From: Blattamonas nauphoetae
Lineage: Eukaryota; Preaxostyla; Oxymonadida
Reading direction: 5' to 3'
Length of the DNA stretch: 64,000 nucleotides
Assembly: GCA_033064195.1 (NCBI GenBank)
Contig: JARBJD010000007.1
Span: forward strand, 496,001-560,000
Positions 22,815-44,300 of the stretch are shown here, piece after piece. Under the pieces are notes generated by a model, which did not search any database, was not told the DNA's origin, and saw only the letters and a list, made by a program, of their open reading frames with translations. The first letter of the stretch is position 1; each line of letters begins with the position of its first letter. The position numbers and the translations under genes were made by a program.

Positions 22815-25596
22815 ATGGAACCTAAAGTTCTACACAAAACTGCTGTTGATTATCTCCACAGTGATGGAACCGGAACGAAAATTCCCGGAGTTCTAAGTAT
22901 CGAGCAATTTCCGGAAGATCGTAGAATTTTTATCGAATGGAAATCCACAGCCGAAATAGTACACCACTCTTCAGTGAATTTCTTCTGTTTTTAATTTGTT
23001 TTGCACCGTTGTTCCGTCATTACTCCATCCTCATTCGTTTCGTTATCCTCTCCCCCATCTTCGCGTAAACTCTCCTTGAAATCGCTGCACTGCATATAAA
23101 GGGTACTAAGTTGAGTGATCTACCACGTTTCTTTCTCAATTATTCCTATTCTATCATTTTCTTCGACTCACTTTTGTCTTCTCAGAGCAGATTGTCATTC
23201 TTGCAACAAACGTTCAATCAGTATATCCTACTCCGTGTTTACATGAATCTTTTGGCCTTTCGGTATATTAGATTCGACGTACAGTGAATGTTGATGAAGA
23301 TGCGACGCTAACAATCAATCAAACAAAAGGTCCATTTCTTCAAATATTAACAATGTCCCCAAATGCAATTTGACTTTTCCCTTGCAGACACCCTTCGACC
23401 AACATTCTCATCTCGTTCATCGGAAGAATTGTTCAGATTTATCTACACACTGATCAGACAATGTCAAGGGAAACGAGATAATATGGATCCAAACCTCTAT
23501 TACTTCAACGGAAATACAACCGAATTATCCAATACACACACGATATTGATGAATGGTCTGAGAACTTCATTCAAGGCTCTTATTCACAATCACTTGTGTC
23601 ATGTTCCAATCATCTTTCTTCTTTTGAATCTCCTCTCTCTCTGCAGACAATGTTTTTATCGATTTAGATTCCCCAAACCCTCGCTCTTCACCACCAATCA
23701 CGAATCAACAAAAAGGTCAAGCCAGTCAACAACCAAGTTCACTATCATCATCTATGAAAGCAGTCTGTTCATTAATTCATTCTAGTCACTCTCTTGGATA
23801 GACTCAGAAAGGTTATGTGGAGAGATCTGGAACTGACACCAATGACAAGATCTCATCTGACACTCTAAAAACTCCGCCATCATCAAAAGAAATCGACTCA
23901 AACTTAATTCAGCCTCCACTCTCTCCTATAAGTTCTCCCAAGCAAGATGAAAAAGCAAATTATCAGAGAATTCTCGAATCAATGACATGGAATGATTACA
24001 TGACTATTCTCCAAGTTCTCCAAAGAAACAAATCAGAAATCTCAACATTTTCATCAAATTTGACAATTTCAACAGTCGACCACGATTCGATTATCGATCC
24101 AACGCTCATAATCAAATCTCTATCGAACCCTCTGGATCTGTCCTCACTCTCTCTATACACACATCCATCAGGTGCCATCAGCTATCTTCCACTTCTCCTT
24201 ACCCAAATCATACTCAATGGAGTGCATCCATTAGCTCGTCCTCACATTTGGCCACTTCTCTTCAATATTTATCCTGATTCTTCCTCACAAGTCGAAAAAA
24301 CACAAATGAAAAACAAAATGAATGAATCATTTTTCAATCTTCAGCTCCAAATTCGAATGATGATCCCAGAACAGATCTATCTGGTCTTTTTCTCTCATTT
24401 TTACATTCGTATTCACTCTTCCCTCCTCAGCCAACTTTTGACGAAGATATTGATAACGGTGGAATTGACATTGCACATGTATCCGAGCGAGGATATTCTC
24501 CTTCGTCGTTCAATCTTGGTGGTCGTATCAGCAGCCGAGTACGCCTTCTTCTCTTCTTCAAATATCACTTCAGCTCGACTCATTCCCTAAACGTACCTGG
24601 GAACATGACGAACTCAATCAAAAGCACAGAACACCTGCCCTCCAACTTTCAAGTCCAATCCCATTCATCTCAGACTCGTTCCGTCGAATCGAACTCGATC
24701 TTAAGAGAAGTGATCGAGAACAAGAAACGATGATGGACGGAGACGACTCCATGTTCTACCAGGACACCCGCAAGATCCTCCAGAATCAGATGATGCTTGA
24801 TCCGGAATTGGGATACGTGCAGGGAATGAACGACCTTATCTCTCTCCTCCTCCATGCCTACGTCGGTGACTCCGTTCTGGCTTTCTACTCTTTCTCTGGC
24901 CTCATCAATTCCCTCCGGGCCTTCTTCTATTCGCCGTCATCACTGACGTCCTTTTTCCATATTCTCTTCTCTCTCCTGCTTCTTGTTGATCCTGAACTTG
25001 CCCATCATCTCCTCTTCCCTCCAGTTGATCCACGCTCAGCGAACTTCGGAATGAGACAAAATAGTCCAGATTCGCAATCCTCTTTCTCGTTCTCATTCTT
25101 GTTCTCGGAAACGATCCTTCTCCTGAAACGATCCTTCACTTTTGCTGATACGATGAGGTTGTGGGAGGCCATGATGGCTTTTGGGTTGTTGAGAAAAAAA
25201 GAGGAATGGGAGCAATGGAAACAAAAAGGAAAGGAAAGGGATCAGATTCAAAGGAAGAAAGAGAGTGACAAGAGTGAGGAGCACCTGCCTCAGTCAGTCA
25301 CACCTTCGTCTCAGCCGGCAAAAAACACCACTCAAACCACGTCGCCAATCAACTCGATTCCAACCAGTGAATCGGGTCAACTGCTCAAGTCGTCTCCAAC
25401 AGCATTCCTCAACACACTCCACACGTCATTGATACCATTTTTTTCAACTTCGTTTGCGCCTCTTCCATACGCAAGCATCCACCCTCTTCGAAGAGCCAAT
25501 CCACAATATTCATATATCCCGGATTCCATGCGTCTTGTCCATGCATCCACTCTCACAGGATGGGAATATGGGTGTGCATTTCTTCACCATCTCTGA
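22815..25596 (+). CDS. TBC-domain RabGAP, TBC1D15-like, multi-exon
   Basis: The first exon from ATG 22815 carries TKIPGVLSIEQFPEDRRIFIEW, and an exon near 23365 carries FDFSLADTLRPTF and NLYYFNGNTTE. Together these match the N-terminal PH-like region of TBC1D15/17 proteins. The TBC domain starts around 24230 (LARPHIWPLLFNIYP). It holds the arginine finger IELDLKRSDRE (IxxDxxR) near 24690 and the glutamine finger YVQGMNDL near 24815. It is followed by charged linkers (KERDQIQRKKESD). Such proteins speed GTP hydrolysis by Rab GTPases with both fingers; Rab7 is the usual TBC1D15 target. Two Rabs lie elsewhere in this window. The 3' boundary is uncertain: an intron at about 25577-25619 could join it in frame to the next feature. 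Confidence 0.75.
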
Positions 25597-25620
25597 TCAT
25601 TCTCCCCACCATTCTTCAGG

Positions 25621-27655
25621 ATGACTGGATCGATATTTGGGCCAAACGACTGGGTCTGCATTGATGCATCAACAGATTTAACACAAACACAACTCGATGC
25701 CAAAGAAACTCTTGAAAAACAGAAGAAACGTGACAGAGAGATTCCATCGTACTTCTCCACATCTTTCCCTCTCAACGAATATCAAGTTCTATCGTCACCA
25801 TTCCAATACTCTTTCATCTTCTCGCCAACCTCACATTCACAAATTCGATTGAGGAAAGCAGAACCTGACGAGCCAGGTGCGAGTGTGTTCTTTTTCGATC
25901 CATTATCTCTTCACAGTTCAATACAAATCACTCACCCCCTCTGCAAATCTGCCACTCATCACCAATCCTCTTTCTCCATCGCTCACCCTCCTTCCATTTC
26001 TCCTTCTCGCATACCTCCTCTCCTTCAGAAATGAGATCCTTGGTTCGTTTTCCACTTTTAATTCATTCTCCAGAAAAAGGAAACAGCGAACCAGAAATTA
26101 TCGAAATCTTAAATAGACATGCTCGAATCAACCAGCGTCAATCCAAACCAAAAGATGAAAATGCAGAAGAACTTCTGGAAATTGATCAACCAACAACTAA
26201 GGGGACAGCCAACGAACCAGGTGTGTTATATCCTCTTCACCCATTTTGTTAGATGAAGATGAGAAGGTTGATGTCGAAGAATTGATCAGTTCTGCTCTGT
26301 CACTCTACTTTATTGCCTGGGAATGGACAAAGAAGTGGAGGAAAGTTCGGGAGGAACGAAAAGAGGAAGAGGAGAAGTTTGATGCTGTGATCGTTGGTGG
26401 TGTGTATTCTCTCAAACTCATCCCAATCCTCTCTCATTGCAGACCACGAGCACCGTGACAAATTAACAGATTCCGATTGGTTATATGAAGTTGAGCTTCT
26501 GTTTGTCGACGGCTGGGGCATCAACAGCAATGGCGAACGACTCTGGGAATGTATTCCTCTGGAATCCGAACCTGGTCTGTTTTCATCCTTCTCCACAATC
26601 GTCCACCCATTCATCATTTCTCACACTGTCTCTTAGATCAACCAAAGCGGTCTCATTCGGATGATCGAAAAGTGCGGGTTCGATGGAAACCCAATACCCG
26701 TCGAGCAACCCAACGTGAAGGAGAGAAGAAGAAGGAAATGGAAGACAAAACAGAACTTATCGATTTCCCAACATTCATCAAAAAGTCAATGAGTGAACTT
26801 GACGAACATCTTCGTCAGAAAGACAGGACCCAGGTGACGGCACGAACAGACAAGGCTGTTCCAAAACGGCGTCGTTTCGATATGTTGGGAATTTTCGACA
26901 CGTTCAACGACAATGTCAATAATCTCTTAGGTTGGCAGAGGAACACCGAACCTCAACAGAAAGTTCAACCTAAAGTCGATAACACGAAAAGGAAAGTCGA
27001 ACCAAAACAAACTCAGCCCAAAACAACACCTGTCACTCCTCCTCCTCCAGTCCGTAACGTTCAGCTGAAGCAAACTCCTGTGCAGGGGAAAGGTGGAGTG
27101 GCATTCACTCCCCCACACTCACCACCATCTCATCCTCAACCTGTCTCTCAAACAAATCTGTATCAACAGGTTCCTCAAAGCTCCACGCACACATCGACCC
27201 AAATTCACAAGTCTCCCTCGCCGTCGCTTGTTGTCCCGACTTCTCCCATCAGCCACAATCCTGTTCCTCTTGATTCTTCTTTCAAATCACAAACAACTCC
27301 CAGCCCTCGCACCCCAATTCCACCCTCATCGCAACCCACCGAACAATCAAACCCATTCATCGCTCCGTCAACTGCTTCCGAGAGTGTATTCTCTCAGTTC
27401 TTTGAGACTCAATTCACTCCAAATACCGCTCAGTCATCTGAAACATCACCGATGACACAACCCACAAATGGATCTTCGGACCAATTTCAGAATGATGATC
27501 CATTTGGATTGTTCCAGGGTTCGACTTCCGAGGAGCAGTTGAGGTCAACGTCACAACAGATTTGGCAGGGATCGTCTGTGACGTCTCAACAACCACAGAT
27601 TCCTGAAAACAAGACTGATTTTGACTGGAACCAATTCTTTGGCTCGTCATCCTGA
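25621..27655 (+). CDS. NPF/DPF-motif protein, possible endocytic adaptor; may be the 3' half of the RabGAP gene
   Basis: Several exons separated by short introns: 25621-about 25880 (GSIFGPNDWVCIDAS), about 26030-26220, 26250-26390, 26450-26575 and 26637-27655. The first part contains alternating strands (SSPFQYSFIFSPTSHSQIRLR), which could be a C2- or beta-sandwich-like domain. The last exon is disordered, rich in Pro, Gln, Ser and Thr. It includes SNPFIAP (NPF binds EH domains) and NDDPFGLF (DPF binds clathrin adaptor AP2), plus a C-terminal FDWNQFFG. Such motifs mark endocytic accessory proteins in other eukaryotes. No catalytic domain is seen. Identity as a separate gene is uncertain. Confidence 0.5.
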
Positions 27656-27892
27656 TTTTTATTCGTTTGTCTCTCTTTTTTGGTTCTCATCAATAAATGA
27701 TTCGAGATCGTCCGTTTATTGCTCTATTTGGAAACAGTCATCGTCAGAATAACATTTTAAAATAATATATGTGACCCTTCGTGCGGATTTGCTGTGTTTT
27801 CGGAAATCACGAATTGGTTTGATCCGCCCTTACTCAAATAAATTGCATAGTAAAGTGAGATCCCCAACTCACTTCCCAGAATAATGGCTGTA

Positions 27893-28025
27893 TTACTGTT
27901 CATTTTCAGGTTTTCATTCTCTCTTTTCTGCTTAGGACAATCCAAAACCCCAAGATGTCTTCAAACTCCCAGACTCGATGAAACTTGATCCCAATGCGTT
28001 TGCCAAATTTTTCTCGACCTTATTC
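27893..28025 (+). CDS. Possible short two-exon gene or terminal exon
   Basis: After an acceptor TTTTCTGCTTAG near 27936, the frame DNPKPQDVFKLPDSMK and then NAFAKFFSTLFYL runs to TAG at 28023-28025. It has clear coding character. Upstream, ATG GCT and a GT donor near 27893 would make a 34-residue protein. A convergent frame on the minus strand, reading LRDYLELGDEKKKDMV, ends at 28020 and also looks coding, so the strand assignment here is not settled. Confidence 0.3.
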
Positions 28026-28159
28026 TATCTGTAGTTCCTTAAACATTGGTTCATCATCAACGTTTTCGCTTCCGGGGAGATCGTTTGACGGTTTGGCCTC
28101 CAACACTTTTCTGACCATGTCCTTTTTTTTCTCGTCCCCCAACTCCAGATAATCTCTCA

Positions 28160-29638
28160 ATGAATTCGATGGCATACATGACCAATTTTTTTCCAGTCGG
28201 TTCTGGAAGTACCACAACTGATTTTGACTCTATCTCCTTCAGTTTCCTTAAAAGAGACGGACCTGATAACAACTCTATTTCAGCCCCAATTCCAACTCTC
28301 TTTGACGTAAACTCCCTGTCGAACATGTCGATGTTCCCCAGTACCTTCTCCACCCTCGACCAGAGAAGTTTCTCGAGTTACTATGCTCCGTCACTTCAAG
28401 GCCAACCCCACACTATAACCAACGCCGATCTTCCTGCGTCCCCACCACCTTCTCCGCCACATTCAACCAGCCCTCCAAGAGAGCGTAGAGGCAATGTGAT
28501 TCCCTTTACGGAACAGAACAGACCCTCACCACAGTCAAAACCTCTCGGGAACGGAACGGCGTCGTTTTCTATGCCGTTCAGTCCGTATGTTCCATTCACA
28601 TTGAACAAATCGACAGCCCTCCCAGGATCGGCACAACAACCTCTGTTCATGTCCAACTTTTCGAGTGGAGATAAGCCAGCAATGCCAATGACGACACTCC
28701 AACTTCCAAAACAACCGCACACATTCCCTCCAATGGTTCCCTTCCCATCTGCTCCCTTCCCACATCCACCCCCTCTCCCCCACACCATCCTCAATCGGCA
28801 ACACTCCCAATCCCCACATACCCCTCGCATAGAAGATGAGAACGTGGAGGACAAGGATTCCCCATCTCCCACATCCCGGCGTTTCCCATCTGCCCACACG
28901 ATTCCAGTCCTTGCTCCACCGTCATTCACCATCCCCACAAAAGCAGCGAAGAAAATTCCCAAGACAGGTTCTGACCTGCTTGATATCAGATTCTTGTTCC
29001 TTTCTGATTCAACACCTTATCTTCCTCGCGAAGGGAAGCTTCACGTGCAGTACGGACGAGTCTCCATCATCCTCCAGCTCCTGTGCCCACCAGAAGATGA
29101 TATTTGGGCCGAGAAAAGCCGCTGCAAGCCATTCCGCCTGATTATATCCAATCCAACAATCAAAGAAGTCAAAGTTTTCCGTGCGGGCAGTGAGAGTGAG
29201 AGGAGGAAGACAGATTGGGTCAAGGGAGGAAGGAAGAAGGGACGGAAGAAGCCCCAAAATCCGACGCTCCTCGAGGATGACGATGACACACTAAGGTCAA
29301 GTACACCCGCGTTCCAATCGCACATGAGTCCAACCTCCCTCACAGAAACACTCTTCGCTTCGCCTTGCCCTCCCTCTCTCAACGCATACGACGTCCTTAT
29401 TCGGACGAATTCTGTTCCACCCATACAACTTGGACATCCTGTGCCTAACCGAAACTGGACATGGGAAAATGTGCCCACTATCACTGGAGTGCAGAGCCAC
29501 TCGTTTGGACATACATACTTCGTACGTATTGAGGAGAAAAAGGGGAAACTGGAAAAGGCTCTGATGAATTTGAAGGCCCGCATGGACAACAACGATTATA
29601 AAATTGATTTAAGCGAGCTGGAGCTTGAAGCAGTCTAA
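28160..29638 (+). CDS. Proline/serine-rich hypothetical protein
   Basis: 492 residues in one frame. Residues 1-270 are low-complexity (Pro, Ser, Thr, Phe), with runs such as SPPPSPPHSTSPP. Residues 280-480 look folded: LLDIRFLFLSDSTPYLPREG, VQYGRVSIILQLLC and FRLIISNPTIKEVKVFR suggest a beta-rich domain interrupted by a basic insertion (GGRKKGRKKPQ). A helical C-terminus follows. I do not recognise the domain. It ends at TAA and converges with the GCN2 gene about 240 bases away. The start is uncertain: ATG codons at 28160 and 28169 are both in frame. Confidence 0.6.
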   Translation: MNSMAYMTNFFPVGSGSTTTDFDSISFSFLKRDGPDNNSISAPIPTLFDVNSLSNMSMFPSTFSTLDQRSFSSYYAPSLQGQPHTITNADLPASPPPSPPHSTSPPRERRGNVIPFTEQNRPSPQSKPLGNGTASFSMPFSPYVPFTLNKSTALPGSAQQPLFMSNFSSGDKPAMPMTTLQLPKQPHTFPPMVPFPSAPFPHPPPLPHTILNRQHSQSPHTPRIEDENVEDKDSPSPTSRRFPSAHTIPVLAPPSFTIPTKAAKKIPKTGSDLLDIRFLFLSDSTPYLPREGKLHVQYGRVSIILQLLCPPEDDIWAEKSRCKPFRLIISNPTIKEVKVFRAGSESERRKTDWVKGGRKKGRKKPQNPTLLEDDDDTLRSSTPAFQSHMSPTSLTETLFASPCPPSLNAYDVLIRTNSVPPIQLGHPVPNRNWTWENVPTITGVQSHSFGHTYFVRIEEKKGKLEKALMNLKARMDNNDYKIDLSELELEAV

Positions 29639-29879
29639 GAGAAACAATCACAATTCTTCTCATTCTCTGATTCTGTGTGGTGAATGATTTTGCGTCTTGC
29701 AGCAAAACTTCACACGTTTTCTTCATTTCTTCTATCGTTTTTGTTCTATTTCGGTGGATATCTCTGAAACCAAGAATAATTTGAAGTGTTCCAAACACAA
29801 GGTAGCGAAAATTATGAATATCGCTGAACGAAACATGCTTTTCAGATAAAAACTTAAAAAACTCTTGTTCACCGATCAA
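29639..29879 (-). other. Intergenic stretch with an open minus-strand frame continuing past the GCN2 stop
   Basis: Directly after the TAA that ends GCN2, the same minus-strand frame stays open for about 130 codons, overlapping the end of the proline-rich gene. The first 80 codons are less Ser-rich than GCN2's own tail and look fairly protein-like. No splice pair that would include it is obvious. I regard it as the 3' region between convergent genes unless RNA shows otherwise. Confidence 0.3.
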
Positions 29880-38807
<8,928 letters not shown>

Positions 38808-40937
38808 TCACTTGGAAGATTGGGTCTGATACGGTTGTCCTTCCTTTTTTCGTCGTTGCGTCAACTTGGCCTCACGAACGAGTTTCCCAATCCTCTCAAT
38901 GGTATCTTCGACGGTCTCTGAGCCTGTGCTGTCCGGCTTGAGACTGTTATTGATTGATGGAAGCGAAATGAGATCTGTTGGGTCATTGGCCTTCACCTCA
39001 GACTCCGCACTAGCTTCATATTCTCCATTCCAACCCTTTTCGTTCGGAAGAAGTTGGACAGTGTCCGGTCGTTGGATTTCTTCGGCTTGGATGCAACTGT
39101 TTTCGGCCATAACACGAAGGCAGACCGTGTTGACAGCGATTCGCAATCCTTTCGCTGCGACCGACGATCCGATCACTCCAAAGATACATCCAATTGCCAC
39201 AATAGTCCATCCAACAGATTGAGTGAGGGCCTTATCTGATCCTCCTTTGAGTCCACCACTGATGCATACCACAAGACCCACTACACCTCCCACTGCGATA
39301 GACAAATACTCTTCAACAAGCTCTGTCGCTCGGAACGCTGCTTCAATGCCTTTCAATTCGTTCTTTTGGATTCTGTGCACACGCGCAGCAAGCTGTATTG
39401 ACTCTCCAAGTGGCATGTCAAGCATTCCCACACCATACAAACTCCATTCAATTGTCTCCACCGTCCATATCTGCCTCATCTTGCCCATCGGAAGTCGACA
39501 GTTCGGGGATAGCTTTCGCAGGAGCATAATCAAAACACCAAAAAGGATGTTGAAGGCAATGTTGGCTGACTTTTGGAATCCAATAGAAATCAACGAGAGG
39601 ATGTTGTGACGTATATGATGGCCAAGGCAGCGGAAATACCCCTGTTTGACCGACAATATGGGAGTGTGGTGGAATGGAATCGAAAGTGGGTTACGTGTCC
39701 GAAGCCAGGGTGAGTTGTCATGGATATCGGCTTCGATACGCTGAGAGAAATAGCGAACAATTGTTGCTTCGTGAAAGGTTTGGAGGGTCTTCACAACCCA
39801 GACGACTCCGATGATCATCACAACCAGAGAAAGAATCGACGGAAACGACAAAGTAAACGCGATGACCTTCCCCTTTGAGATATAAACCAAGCAAAGTGTC
39901 GTGAAGGTGGCCATGAGCAGTCCAACGGTCACAGCGACAATGATAAACGGAGTTGTCATTAGGGGGATCATCAGAAGTTTGTTCCTTTTGAAAAGTGACG
40001 TCGTGTAGTTCAAAAGGACCAGAAAGAGTGTTCTATGCTTTCTAGGACGACACCAGGTCATCAAAATGTACATTCCCATCGCACCAAAAGCGATGGACAA
40101 GACAAAGATCATGATGTTCATTCCAATATGTTCAATGGCGTATTTGATTGCATAGACGAAAGTTACGACAGAAAGCCCGATTAGAAGGAGCAGGAGAATG
40201 GAAGAGAGGATGGGGGACGTGATAAACACAACTTGACGGTTTATCAAGAAGAAGACCTCTGTGAGAAGGATGATCCCCAATATGAGACACAAAACAAAAC
40301 CCCAGTTGGATAGTCCTTCAAATAACTGAATCTTTAGTTTGAAGAAGTATGTTGGATTCCCTGTCGCACTGTCAACTGGTGAACAGAATGAATTGTTTAG
40401 GACATATTCTTGCGATTGTATCCAAAAGCAGGATGTATTATCCCGACATTGATCTTCCGATATGGCGGTAAAAGGATCTCCATCAACACAAATACAGTTT
40501 GCAGTTGGTTCTGGGCATTTGGTGACACACCAATTCAACAGAGTCGAAACATTATAAACCGAGAAAAGATAAGGTTCAGCAGGTTGGTCATATCTCCCTA
40601 TTTTTCCACAAAACGTACCACGCCTGAGGATGAAACAAAAAACTGGATGAATAGACGAAAGCAGACACAGAGTTCCGAGGTGTGTAATACCATCGAATGT
40701 CTCCGAAAATCGCCCCAAATATCCACAGAATCATGAACGCACAGAAAAGAAGAATTGCTATCACAATCACAATTGCAGTGAGGACACGTATTCGAGTTTT
40801 CGAGTGTGAATCATTGTTTGGTCTCTCTGAACCGCTATGACGAGATTTTTGTGCTAAAGATCAAGATAAAGGACAATCAAAACCAAAAATTCTGATGACA
40901 AACATTGGAGCAGCCTTGTTGAAGAATCGACATCCAT
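38808..40937 (-). CDS. Choline transporter-like protein (CTL/SLC44 family), three exons
   Basis: Exons 40937-40904, 40853-40667 and 40623-38808 (introns of 50 and 43 bases) give 678 residues, the usual CTL length. A first membrane helix near residue 40 is followed by the family motif around CGKIGRYDQPAEPYLF. A Cys-rich extracellular loop comes next (CVTKCPEPTANCICVD, CRDNTSCFW). A bundle of about nine further hydrophobic helices spans residues 160-540. The late motif IGSSVAAKGLRIAV belongs to the last helices. The C-terminal 100 residues are cytosolic and charged. CTL proteins carry choline or ethanolamine across the plasma or organelle membrane for phospholipid synthesis. It ends at TGA. Confidence 0.88.
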
Positions 40938-41084
40938 GGCGGATTTTGTGGGTTGATCATCGGAATCTCACAAAAATCCGGAGAACATGCCTTCTGTCAG
41001 ATTAGAAAATTGGAAAGGGGATTTTGGAAATGAAATATGCGATACAGGTATCATCAGAGGACAAAATGAAAAAATGGAAAAAAT

Positions 41085-41156
41085 TGCGACGACAGGATTC
41101 GAACCTGCCTCCACTTGGTCATGAGCCAAGCGCTCTACCTAATGAGCTACGCCGCA
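41085..41156 (-). tRNA. tRNA-Met (anticodon CAT), elongator type
   Basis: 72 bases fold as a cloverleaf on the minus strand. The acceptor stem TGCGGCG pairs with CGTCGCA, with one G-T pair. D-arm stems GCTC/GAGC enclose ATTAGGTA. The anticodon stem CTTGG/CCAAG has loop CTCATGA, so the anticodon is CAT. The T-arm GCAGG/CCTGT has loop TTCGAAT. No intron and no encoded CCA. B-box sequence GGTTCGAAT is intact. The U1-A72 acceptor pair is also seen in some eukaryotic initiators, so elongator type is favoured but not certain. Confidence 0.93.
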
Positions 41157-41304
41157 GTCACCAACCCCCATTTCGCCTCTTCTTTTCTCTGCAAAATCTG
41201 TCCCCTCTCTCATCTACTCTCCACCCATCCACTTTGATCAATTTATCTTCATGATTCATAAAGACACAGACCCACGAAGCGAGCTTCAAGTTGCGATGAT
41301 CAAA

Positions 41305-44300
41305 TCAGTGTTGGAACGGCGTGTGTTTCTGAACTGCTCGAAGAACAGCAGCAACAACGGCGCATCCATGTTCGTAGTCTTCAAGATACTCGGATTGGGA
41401 AACACACCGGATGATTGTGTCGATGAGTCGATCTCGCATCAATGAGACAAGCTCTGCTTGCGGACAGAAGAGCACATGGTTGTGGAGCGCCAGAAGAATG
41501 ACAGATGTGAGTGATGGGGTTTGTAGTTGGTGTCTGAAGGAGGAGAGATTCATGACAAGTCAGAACGAAAAACAGCAAACAAGAGAACGAAGAGGAAAAC
41601 GAGGAAAAGTCGATGATCAGACACAGCGGGATGAGCAGAGATGTCGGGATACCAAGCCTTCACGAGGCCCTCTCCGTTTCCCACCCACTCTCCCATAATG
41701 GCTCTCGGCCAGAAATGAATCGCTTCGTTGTCTTTATTGAAATGCCCTCTGCGAGAGCTGAAGACATGAGTTGTTGTCCTTTGCGACAACGGTCCGCCTT
41801 TCATGATCGACAGAGTGGTGTGGACATCGGAAGAAGAGGAATGAACAAGAAACGGACAGGATCGAAACAGAGCGAGCAAAGGGTTGTCGAACATGGGCGG
41901 AATGGAATGTGAGGCGACAAGAGCACACTGCGCAAAGAAGGAGATGTCGAAGCCGCGAGTCTGATCGACATCGTTGAAAGTTGGAGACGTCAGAATCGAA
42001 CAGAGAGTCTTCATCGACTTGCACTCTCCGAAAGATTGGAGCAGATTGTTCCGAAATGTGGGGAGGAACATCAGAGGAACAAGCATTTCACGGTCAAGTT
42101 GAGAAAGCTCCACGAGAAACGAGAACAGCCGAGGAACGGGATGTGATTGGAAGACAGCGAGCGTGTCGAAGAAGAGTTGTTCCGGAACAGCATCGGCAGG
42201 AAGAAGACACCTCGTGAACGAGGCTGTGAATGGACGAAGCCATCTTGATGGGAGAGAAGGAAGAGCATCAAAGATGGGAAGGTGATATCCACGAAGATAG
42301 AAGGGGTGCAAGAGGAGCACTGCCGAACGCGTGGGGTACTGATGATCACTGACAAGCCTCGTGCCGAGCTGCATCGCATAGATGAACAGATCGTGGTTGG
42401 TTGACCGAAAGAGTCTCTCGAACAACACATCAAAAGGAAATGAAGCAAGAAGACGCGGAGAGAACGTCCACTCGTCCACAGAACAGATCTGACAGAACGA
42501 GGGAGTGGAGAGAATGTAGTCGACGATGTCCTTCCGACACGGAAGACCCAGCGTGAACAAGATGAACAGAGCCTCCTCCAAAAACCACGACGAGAGGGGT
42601 TCCTTGTTCTTTCTGAACTCCTCTCGTTGGATTCTCACAATCGACTCCGCCACATCGTTCACTCCAACAAAAGCGGCGTAGAGCTTCACAAGGCTCGTTG
42701 AGTGAGGTGGTGTCGATGTCGAGTGGCGTGCCTTCCCAATCACGTGGATGGCTTTTCCAACATTGTCTAGATCGTCCCATTTCCTCAATGCAATCGCTTC
42801 GAAAGGAATCATGTGGAAGAGAGGATCAGTCGTTGTGATTCTCTTCGTCATGAGAGACGAATGGATGAGGCCAAGTGTAAAGTCTTGTTCGAATGGGGTT
42901 CCCTCTGTGAACGACAGGAGAAGAGCAGCCACGTGCAAGTGGATCATCGCACTCCAATCTTCTGCTTGTGCCATCAAAATGGACGATGCCAGTCTTGAGA
43001 GCGACTCATTTGGAGATTGGAGGCATTCAACCAACCCATCAATGAATTCTTGATCCGCAAGAATGAAGTGCTTATCCAAAGCAATCGTTTGTCTTCCTGC
43101 AATTCGAAGCAGTGCGTGGAGCAGGTCAACCTCGTCGAGACCAAAAATGGCACTTGTGAAAACTTCTGGACGCTCAATGAGACCTTGTGTTCCTCCAATC
43201 GTCATTAAACGAACAGGCGACGAGAATGATGGCATGTGAAACTGCTTCTTGACTCGCTTGCTCAGAAGTGAATGGATTAGTTCGATTTTCGATCGAAGCG
43301 ACTCTTTCTCACCTTCTGATGGTACTTTCCCCCATTTTGTCGATGTTGTGTAATGGGAGTCAACGAATATTGCTGATTTCTCAGATGAGGGAACAGATGG
43401 ATTCTGTGAGAGATGATGACTTGCCAGTGATGGAACACGATCCCTCAATGAGATGAAACTCTGGTTCTCATCAAAAGGAAGGGATGATCCAGATCGTCCT
43501 GTTGATTCTGATCCCATTCTTGGAGAAGGTGCCGATTCTGACTCATTCAGAATCCCACTGCCTGACATGGTTAAGGGTGTGTTTGAGAGGGTATTGGTGG
43601 ATGTTGTTGGTGTGGGTGTGAGTGGATTGTGTGAAGCATTCATTTGTTTCTGCAGTTCGTCCAGCACCTCTGGAAGATGATGGTAGAATGCGCTATCCAC
43701 GAGGAAGTCTGCATCATCTTTTTGCAACTCACATACTGCCAGAAGATCTATTGTCTCCGCGAACTTCTCCCAATCCGAGTGGCTTGTGTCCTTCAGAAGT
43801 TCTGTGAAAGTCTGAACAAGACGCGGAAGAAAGGCAATGGGTTCGTTGAGTGCATCTCGATTCACAAATGACAAGAAACGGTGTTCAACACAGCTCACAA
43901 GCCAAATGTGGAATTGTGAGAAATCGAGGATGAGCGCATCAAAGAGTCGGAAGAGGTCGAGTTGTGTGACTTCTTGTTTTGTTTTGGATGTGCGTTTGAT
44001 TGAATGATCACCATGCTGACTTCTGTGTGGATAGAAGAATGTGAGCGGAAGTGTGGGTGGGAGGAGAGAAATCGGGAGCAGAGAATGGTTGGATGGGAGA
44101 GGAGGCAGCAAAATCTTGACAATCCCAAGTTCAGACAGCTTCACAATCGTTGATGTGAAGAATGAATCAAGGATCGTCTCACAGGAATATGAAAGAGGGG
44201 TGACGAGGAGAGAATGCGAAGAGAGAAGGTTCACGAGGACACAGAAGTGAAACGAGAGAACGGAGAGGTTTGACGAGAAGGTCGATTCAGACGAGAAGAC

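Noticed and set aside
41981-44250. Many plus-strand frames of 60-125 codons opposite the large helical gene.
   Set aside because: The minus strand keeps one frame open for more than 800 codons; the plus-strand frames are fragmented and change frame repeatedly.
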